A stretch of DNA of 64,000 bases from Sediminibacterium sp965279635 (GTDB taxonomy: Bacteria; Bacteroidota; Bacteroidia; Chitinophagales; Chitinophagaceae), in contig OZ257253.1 in the NCBI GenBank assembly GCA_965279635.1, forward strand, positions 372,001 to 436,000. The letters are read 5' to 3'. Below the pieces are notes generated by a model. The model made no database searches. It had not been told where the DNA came from and saw nothing but the letters and a program-made list of their open reading frames with translations. Of this stretch, positions 59,669 through 64,000 are shown in pieces; within the stretch, counting starts at the first letter, position 1; each line of letters opens with the position of its first letter. The position numbers and the translations under genes are program-made.

Positions 59669-60448
59669 TTACTTATCATCTTGTATATCCAACGCAAATA
59701 CCTGCGCCTTATATTTTCCCGGAAGCAATATGTGTTTCAGCAACCGGTCCCCACGCATACGTTTCAATAATGTGTACAAGGGGACAACAGGTTTCAGCCA
59801 CTGGATACTGCTCATCCCCAGCATTTTTTTAGCGATGGCGGGTAATATCATTTTCTGTCCCTCATATAATAACAGGAACCGCATTTTCCCCAGGTGCTTG
59901 CGATACTGTTTATAAAGGTCAAGTGTGTGAACGCTTCTTACCAGGTCGTTTTGCAGGTGTTGTTCACGTGAGTGTAGCCATTCTTCATAATGTTGCGGAA
60001 GCGATTCTAAGTGCATTCTCATGCCTACGCGGTAAAACACATCAAACACTTCCTGCTTTTCTGCTTCTGTCATTTTTCTTTCCAGCAACTCAAAAGAAGC
60101 GATGGAATAATAGATCAGCATATACAGTACATCCCTGTAAGCCCAATCGGGGATCTTCGCATTTCTTGCAGCCTCTACACTACCGTGAATGGCCGTTATT
60201 TTATCGATCGATGCATGGGCCGTGTCGGTAGTAGAAAAAACGATCATTCTTGCATACGCCACAGTAGAAAACAACCGGCCCAGTGGATCAGATGGAAGCT
60301 TTCCGGTGAAGTATAACCAGTCGACTGCCTTATTCAAAGCAAATTCAGCAGCCGAACCGGCAAAAATAAAAAGGATGGTATCCGAATTTCCCCAAATCTT
60401 TCTTACGACGGAATCTTTTGCCACAAAAAAATCAGCGCTCTCCTGCAT
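59669..60448 (-). CDS. MpaB-type oxygenase family protein (DUF2236)
   Basis: 259 residues. The start VVRKIWGNSDTILFIFAGSA and a DPLGRLFSTVAYARMIVFST segment, with ITAIHGSVEAARN (the conserved histidine-glycine motif) and a later YSIASFELLERKM helix, match the MpaB/Lcp oxygenase family (DUF2236), heme-containing enzymes acting on hydrophobic substrates. Heme binding was not checked. No signal peptide. It is convergent with the winged-helix regulator and separated from it by a palindrome. Confidence 0.72.
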   Translation of the reverse strand: MQESADFFVAKDSVVRKIWGNSDTILFIFAGSAAEFALNKAVDWLYFTGKLPSDPLGRLFSTVAYARMIVFSTTDTAHASIDKITAIHGSVEAARNAKIPDWAYRDVLYMLIYYSIASFELLERKMTEAEKQEVFDVFYRVGMRMHLESLPQHYEEWLHSREQHLQNDLVRSVHTLDLYKQYRKHLGKMRFLLLYEGQKMILPAIAKKMLGMSSIQWLKPVVPLYTLLKRMRGDRLLKHILLPGKYKAQVFALDIQDDK

Positions 60449-60488
60449 AGTATAAAGTTAGGTACAGCTTTTTTGATCTGCCCGATCA

Positions 60489-60827
60489 TTAATCCCACAA
60501 TGTGCCGTCAAGCCCCAAAATACTACCCATCCACAGCGCAATGATATATCCTATAATGCCCGCTATCACAGCAAATACTTTTACCCATCCGCCCTTCGAA
60601 CGCAATTGATCCATAAAGTAATAGAATGCACCACCCATCGCACCAGCTAACGGAACAATAATCAGCGGCCTGATCATCCAGTACTTCCCCCAGGCCGGGT
60701 CCGGATTTTTAATGCCAAGCAGAAAAATAGTGATCACCAGGAAAGCGATGGCTGCTCCCTGCAGCATCCTTTTACCCATCGTGGCCCGGTGGATGGACGG
60801 TGTTGTTAAATGGTTACTGTGTGTCAT
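60489..60827 (-). CDS. Small conserved membrane protein
   Basis: 112 residues, three membrane helices (about 21-40, 52-70 with IRPLIIVPLAGAMGGAFYYF, 83-104). Such proteins are widespread in Bacteroidota and are sometimes labelled KefB potassium transporter in databases; this one is far too short for a KefB antiporter, so that label is not supported. Function unknown. The ATG at 60827 and an internal ATG (MGKRML) are both possible starts. Confidence 0.65.
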   Translation of the reverse strand: MTHSNHLTTPSIHRATMGKRMLQGAAIAFLVITIFLLGIKNPDPAWGKYWMIRPLIIVPLAGAMGGAFYYFMDQLRSKGGWVKVFAVIAGIIGYIIALWMGSILGLDGTLWD

Positions 60828-61278
60828 AGTAGGGTGTTTAAAAGTTGTATCTAAAAGTACTTTGAATTACAAAGTGAATGTATTTTATTCATACTTCAAA
60901 AAAAATTATGGGCTTTGCGGACATATCTTTTGTGCTCCGATATTGAATGATGTACGCAAGACCTGTAGAGGCGTAGCCTCGGAAAATATTGTAACAACGG
61001 ATTTTAATCCGTTGTTACAATGCACTTGACCAACAAAAGTGCCGTAGGCACGGTCAATATTAAATGGGTCGTGCCTACGGCACTGTATTATCTGTTCTCT
61101 GTCATTTTCAACGGATTAAAATCCGTTGTTACAGTATCTATCGAGGCTACGCCTCTGTAATAGGGATAAATAAGGCTTTTTCCTGGTATCTAAACCGCCA
61201 CACCTTACCCTGCCCCAAAAACTTAACATTGAACAGGTGCCCTTAGTATTAAATTTATGTTATCATTAAATAGCTACT
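60828..61278. other. Intergenic region with nested palindrome
   Basis: 451 bp with no gene. Its middle holds the three-level nested palindrome (60967-61156). The left part (60828-60960) is AT-rich and the right part (61160-61278) shows no strong hairpin or promoter. Confidence 0.6.
60967..61156. repeat. Three-level nested inverted repeat
   Basis: Outer pair: AGAGGCGTAGCCTCG (60967-60981) and CGAGGCTACGCCTCT (61142-61156), exact over 15 bp. Middle pair: 60991-61014 is the exact complement of 61109-61132 (24 bp; GTAACAACGGATTTTAATCC), and each of these is itself palindromic. Inner pair: AGTGCCGTAGGCACGGTC (61038-61055) and GGTCGTGCCTACGGCACT (61067-61084). Each inner piece can also fold on itself (GTGCC/GGCAC), so cruciforms or alternative folds are possible. 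Confidence 0.95.
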
Positions 61279-61527
61279 ATGGCAAAAAAGCAACTACGTA
61301 AGGACCTGGAAACAAGAATTATGACCGCTATCAGCGATATGGCGCAAAGCACGGAAAAAAAGGTCGGCAAAGCAGTTAAGAAAGCCTCACGCTGGCTGGC
61401 TGATGCCCTGCACCAGCAGCCGGTAAAGAAAAAAGCCGCTCCCGAAAAGAAAACGGCCGCTCCCAAAAAGAAGACAGCCCCTGTTAAAAAGACAGCGCCA
61501 AAGAAGAAGGCAAAGGTTGTGAAATGA
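61279..61527 (+). CDS. Small lysine-rich histone H1-like protein
   Basis: 82 residues. An amphipathic N-terminal helix (about 1-45, MTAISDMAQSTEKKVGKAVK) is followed by a tail of KKAAPEKK/KKKTAPVKK repeats to the end (about 50-82), rich in lysine, alanine and proline. This is the architecture of bacterial H1-like (Hc1-type) nucleoid proteins. It probably binds DNA without sequence specificity. Single gene, convergent with the lipoprotein gene. Start ATG 61279. Confidence 0.75.
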   Translation: MAKKQLRKDLETRIMTAISDMAQSTEKKVGKAVKKASRWLADALHQQPVKKKAAPEKKTAAPKKKTAPVKKTAPKKKAKVVK

Positions 61528-61533
61528 TTGTTA

Positions 61534-62085
61534 TCAGGGCAGGTACACAATTCCATTGATTCGCACACTGTCCCATCGATCGTCACTCCAGCCCAGTCCT
61601 TTGGTATAGGTGCGGGTGGACAGCTGCCCTTTCAGGTTGGGGTGATAGACCTTGTCAAATTCAAATGCGCGTGTATGTTCCGTTTTCACGCTCATTCTTA
61701 CTTTATGATCATTCCAGCCCTGGTCGTTCAATGTATAAAAGGTGTCGCCAACAGCAGCATCGAACTTGGCATGCAGGTATTCAGTTCCAGGCGTTAACGG
61801 GTATCCTTCCCATAACCGGTTTTGCTCATCGATACGCAGGTATTGTGTTGCGTATGTATCGCTGATCCTTGTACGAAATCTAAAGTACAATTGTCCGCCG
61901 ATCCGTAAAGTATCTGTGATCTCGATAACCGAGGCGCTTCCTTTTTTCCAGTAATTGCCGATATGCATAGGCAGGAAGGAACTTTCAACAGGCGTATTGA
62001 GGTCGGTATAGGCAGTTAGTTCGGTCGTTTTCTTGCAAGCTGTAAACAAGATAGCTATAACGATAACATAGGTAAGCGTTTTCAT
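61534..62085 (-). CDS. Lipoprotein of unknown function
   Basis: 183 residues from the ATG at 62085. Lipoprotein signal peptide with C17 in the lipobox (IAILFTAC). The rest, mostly beta (FLPMHIGNYWKKGSASVIEI, LYFRFRTRISDTYATQYLRI), is not a family I recognise. The motif MHIGNYWKKG recurs in many Bacteroidota lipoproteins. It would be anchored to the inner or outer membrane. An upstream in-frame ATG at 62163 would add a non-signal extension and is rejected. Confidence 0.7.
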   Translation of the reverse strand: MKTLTYVIVIAILFTACKKTTELTAYTDLNTPVESSFLPMHIGNYWKKGSASVIEITDTLRIGGQLYFRFRTRISDTYATQYLRIDEQNRLWEGYPLTPGTEYLHAKFDAAVGDTFYTLNDQGWNDHKVRMSVKTEHTRAFEFDKVYHPNLKGQLSTRTYTKGLGWSDDRWDSVRINGIVYLP

Positions 62086-62166
62086 GCAAATATGGTTTGC
62101 AGGTTGACACAACCGGTATTGACCACGTTGCACAATATCCCGCACAAATAAAAAACTTAACATACA

Positions 62167-62934
62167 CTACCGCGGATGGCTGGTTTCCAAAGATGGAACC
62201 CATTCACCACGCTGGCGGATCATGTTCCAGAAACAGGCCTGGTATTGCTTATTTACCTTACGAAAGCCCTGCGCCTTGTACCTGCGCGAAGAGGAAGCCA
62301 TCACCAGTGTACTGTCAAACCGCACATGACCGGTATGGGCGAGTCTTCTGCCCAGATCCACATCATCCCCGTAAAAAGTAAAGGAGGTGTCATACCCACC
62401 CACCGTTTCGAGCGCCTGTGAACGGATAAAAGCGTTCCCGCCTATCAGGATGGCGCCCCGCCCCATTTTCTGCACGGATAAATTGATCAATGGATATACG
62501 GTTTTCTGTACCAACAGGCTGCCGGTGCGTATGAACAGGTTGCCATCGGTATAATCGTACGGACCTGTAACCGCAACCGTGTGCGGGTGTTTTAATAATG
62601 ATCGTATTCCTTTCCTAAGCCAATCGCGGGCAGGTGTGCAGTCCGCATCCAGTTGTGCGATCACGGAGCCTGATGCGTGCAGCCGCGCATGTTCCCTTGC
62701 GAAATTGGTTCCCTTGCGTTGTTCCGTTACTAACCGGATACTGACACCTGATGCGTACGTTTCGGCAATGAATTGTTCAACAAGCAATGCAGTACAATCG
62801 GTGGATGCATTATCACAGACAATGATCTCGAACCCGGGGTAATCCTGTGCCGCCAGCGCGGTTAATGTCCGCCGGATATATTTTTCTTCGTTATAGGCAG
62901 GAACCAGGACTGAAATTTTTGGCAGGCTTTGCAT
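62167..62934 (-). CDS. Glycosyltransferase family 2
   Basis: 255 residues, GT-A fold. VLVPAYNEEKYIRRTLTAL is the nucleotide-binding start, VCDNASTDCT the second motif, QLDADCTPA the DxD metal site, and GGNAFIRSQALE with FYGDDVDLGRRL the acceptor region (D-D in place of the usual E-D). No membrane helix is clear. It transfers a nucleotide-sugar to an unknown acceptor, perhaps a cell-envelope polysaccharide. The C-terminus ends near a low-similarity tail (GEWVPSLETSHPR). Confidence 0.85.
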   Translation of the reverse strand: MQSLPKISVLVPAYNEEKYIRRTLTALAAQDYPGFEIIVCDNASTDCTALLVEQFIAETYASGVSIRLVTEQRKGTNFAREHARLHASGSVIAQLDADCTPARDWLRKGIRSLLKHPHTVAVTGPYDYTDGNLFIRTGSLLVQKTVYPLINLSVQKMGRGAILIGGNAFIRSQALETVGGYDTSFTFYGDDVDLGRRLAHTGHVRFDSTLVMASSSRRYKAQGFRKVNKQYQACFWNMIRQRGEWVPSLETSHPR

Positions 62935-63085
62935 CTTCAGTTATTTATTGCAAAGCACGCAGCAGGATGTTATCTGAAGGTTCCCGTAAGATTATGTTAG
63001 GATGAACAAACGGGGTGGTAATGAAAACATAACCGCATATTCACACAATAGTTACACAGGATGGCTTGTTTTGCAAAACCAAAAC

Positions 63086-63601
63086 ATGCCAGACTTCATC
63101 ACCGGATATATTGCGCTGTATGGATATGCTGCCATCTTTTGCTGGGTGCTGTTACAGGAAATGGGTATGCCGGGTATCCCTAACGAACTGGTGCTGATCT
63201 ATTGCGGTTACCTTGCACATGGTGCGGGTCTTTCCTATCTCATCATCCTTGCAGTAGTTGTACTCGCAGATATTGTCGCCTCCCTTTTTTTATATATACT
63301 GTTTTATCATGGCCGCTGGTGGCTGCTTCGTATCAAACCAAAATGGATATCGCTACCGGAAAAGAAAATCATGCGTGTTAAGGCAATGATGGTCACACGC
63401 AATGGCCGTAAATTATTTATCTGTAAACTCACACCTTTTGTACGCAGTTATGTTCCCGTGGTGGCAGGATTGTTACAATTGCCAACAGGGAGCTATACAA
63501 GGATCGTTCTGCTGACAGCGGTTATCTGGAGCGGAGGGCTGGTGACGATAGGGTGGGTGATCAAGTTGTTTAGTTACGCCGGGATATCTTTCTTTTGGTA
63601 A
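63086..63601 (+). CDS. VTT/DedA-family membrane protein (second)
   Basis: About 171 residues from the ATG at 63086 (MPDFITGYIALYGYAAIFCW). Membrane segments with MGMPGIPNELVLIYCGYLAH in place of the FLPGDSLLF loop, and KLTPFVRSYVPVVAGLLQLP matching the DedA RF.P..R..P..AG motif. It is thus a divergent relative of the protein at 3340. A longer version from the ATG at 63002 is open, but those 28 residues do not look like a signal or membrane part. Lipid-carrier flippase activity is possible but untested. Confidence 0.75.
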   Translation: MPDFITGYIALYGYAAIFCWVLLQEMGMPGIPNELVLIYCGYLAHGAGLSYLIILAVVVLADIVASLFLYILFYHGRWWLLRIKPKWISLPEKKIMRVKAMMVTRNGRKLFICKLTPFVRSYVPVVAGLLQLPTGSYTRIVLLTAVIWSGGLVTIGWVIKLFSYAGISFFW

Positions 63602-63700
63602 TTTTTTGAAAAAAGTCATTATTAAGTAGGTATAAACAACTTTCATACCTTTATGTAAAATATAGGCTAGCCTAACAAAAGGCTCAAGCTAAAAAATACG

Positions 63701-64000
63701 ATGGAACAAATAGTGAACCAATTAGCTCATGAATACAAAGCTTCCCTGCAGAAATTGTATGGGCATCAATTGGCTGAGCTTGTTCTGTTTGGTTCTTATG
63801 CGCGCGGGGAGCAACAAGAAGAATCGGATATAGACTTTGCAGTTGTTTTGCATGGTCAGGAACTGGCCATGAGCGAATTAGATAAGATGGTTCCTATAAC
63901 AACACAGCTTTCGCTTAAATACGGCATTATGGTTTCTACGCTTCCGGTTTCATTGGAGAAAAAGCAAAACTCAAACCAAGGTGTTTATATAGACATAAGA
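63701..64000 (+). CDS. Nucleotidyltransferase-domain protein, 5' part
   Basis: The first 100 codons, open to the right edge. LVLFGSYARGEQQEESDIDF at about residues 28-47 is the GSX10DXD nucleotidyltransferase motif (exact spacing here, in contrast to GSX11 at 22928). It resembles MntA-type and other minimal nucleotidyltransferases. A HEPN partner, if any, would lie beyond the window. It is preceded by AT-rich sequence without a clear promoter. Confidence 0.8.
   Translation, partial: MEQIVNQLAHEYKASLQKLYGHQLAELVLFGSYARGEQQEESDIDFAVVLHGQELAMSELDKMVPITTQLSLKYGIMVSTLPVSLEKKQNSNQGVYIDIR

Noticed and set aside
60489..60827. KefB potassium antiporter.
   Set aside because: Only 112 residues with three membrane helices; the name occurs in database records of similar proteins but the antiporter domain is absent.

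Overview
The window looks like a chromosomal segment of a Bacteroidota bacterium, most likely of the Chitinophagaceae or a close relative. This is inferred from gene content and signals: a SusC-like/OMP outer-membrane receptor, SecA of about 1100 residues with a SEC-C tail, YceI and DUF4442 proteins, a membrane-attached MutS-like protein, a DUF3606/YciF pair, promoters of the TAnnTTTG type, few Shine-Dalgarno sites and moderate GC. I found no rRNA, tRNA, CRISPR array, prophage or intact insertion sequence. Most genes are housekeeping or metabolic.

Layout. 1-7758: end of a YebC-type regulator, an APC amino-acid permease, a dicarboxylate/amino-acid:cation symporter, a DedA protein overlapping the first of two tandem MFS paralogs, and a GT9 glycosyltransferase. 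7813-16262, all minus strand: outer-membrane receptor, mdh, a thioredoxin-fold protein, an Mla-type ABC ATPase, lysA, scpB and atpG. 16704-22497, plus: secA, deoC, a SPOR protein and an M20 amidohydrolase. 22606-23305, minus: an MntA/HepT-type toxin-antitoxin pair. 23638-32403, plus: maeB, an MlaE-type permease, DUF4442, galK, MutS-like, YceI, SDR and DinB-like genes. 32835-42787: an 11-gene nuo cluster (A B C D H I J K L M N) with no nuoE, nuoF or nuoG. 42966-45667: a proline-rich hypothetical protein, a receiver-kinase fusion whose phospho-acceptor histidine is replaced by glutamine, a small DUF3606 protein and a YciF-type ferritin-like protein. 45852-57251: an S41 peptidase, two sets of gluconate-2-dehydrogenase subunit 3 plus GMC oxidoreductase, a secreted sugar isomerase-like protein, a TPR/HTH membrane regulator and a two-component pair. 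57733-64000: a second YceI, a membrane-anchored winged-helix regulator, an MpaB-type oxygenase, small membrane and histone-H1-like proteins, a lipoprotein, a GT2, a second VTT/DedA protein and the start of a nucleotidyltransferase.

The most striking non-coding property is that most gaps between transcription units hold one long, nearly perfect inverted repeat, 45-120 bp overall with arms of 14-40 bp. Some belong to shared families: a six-copy family of about 100 bp with a conserved loop found in both orientations, a three-copy family of about 70 bp, and a two-copy family of about 120 bp. Others have unique arm sequences but the same architecture, with arms made of short quasi-repeated words. 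The most elaborate is a three-level nested palindrome at 60967-61156. Tightly packed gene runs, such as 27169-32403 and nuoI-nuoN, contain none. The elements therefore behave like punctuation between transcription units.

How genes work together (inference): Mdh, MaeB and the partial complex I serve central carbon and electron flow. The MlaF-type ATPase and the distant MlaE-type permease could form one lipid transporter. The two GMC/subunit-3 sets with the secreted isomerase resemble periplasmic sugar-oxidation (3-keto-glycoside type) modules, and a response regulator/histidine kinase pair lies upstream of one of them on the same strand.
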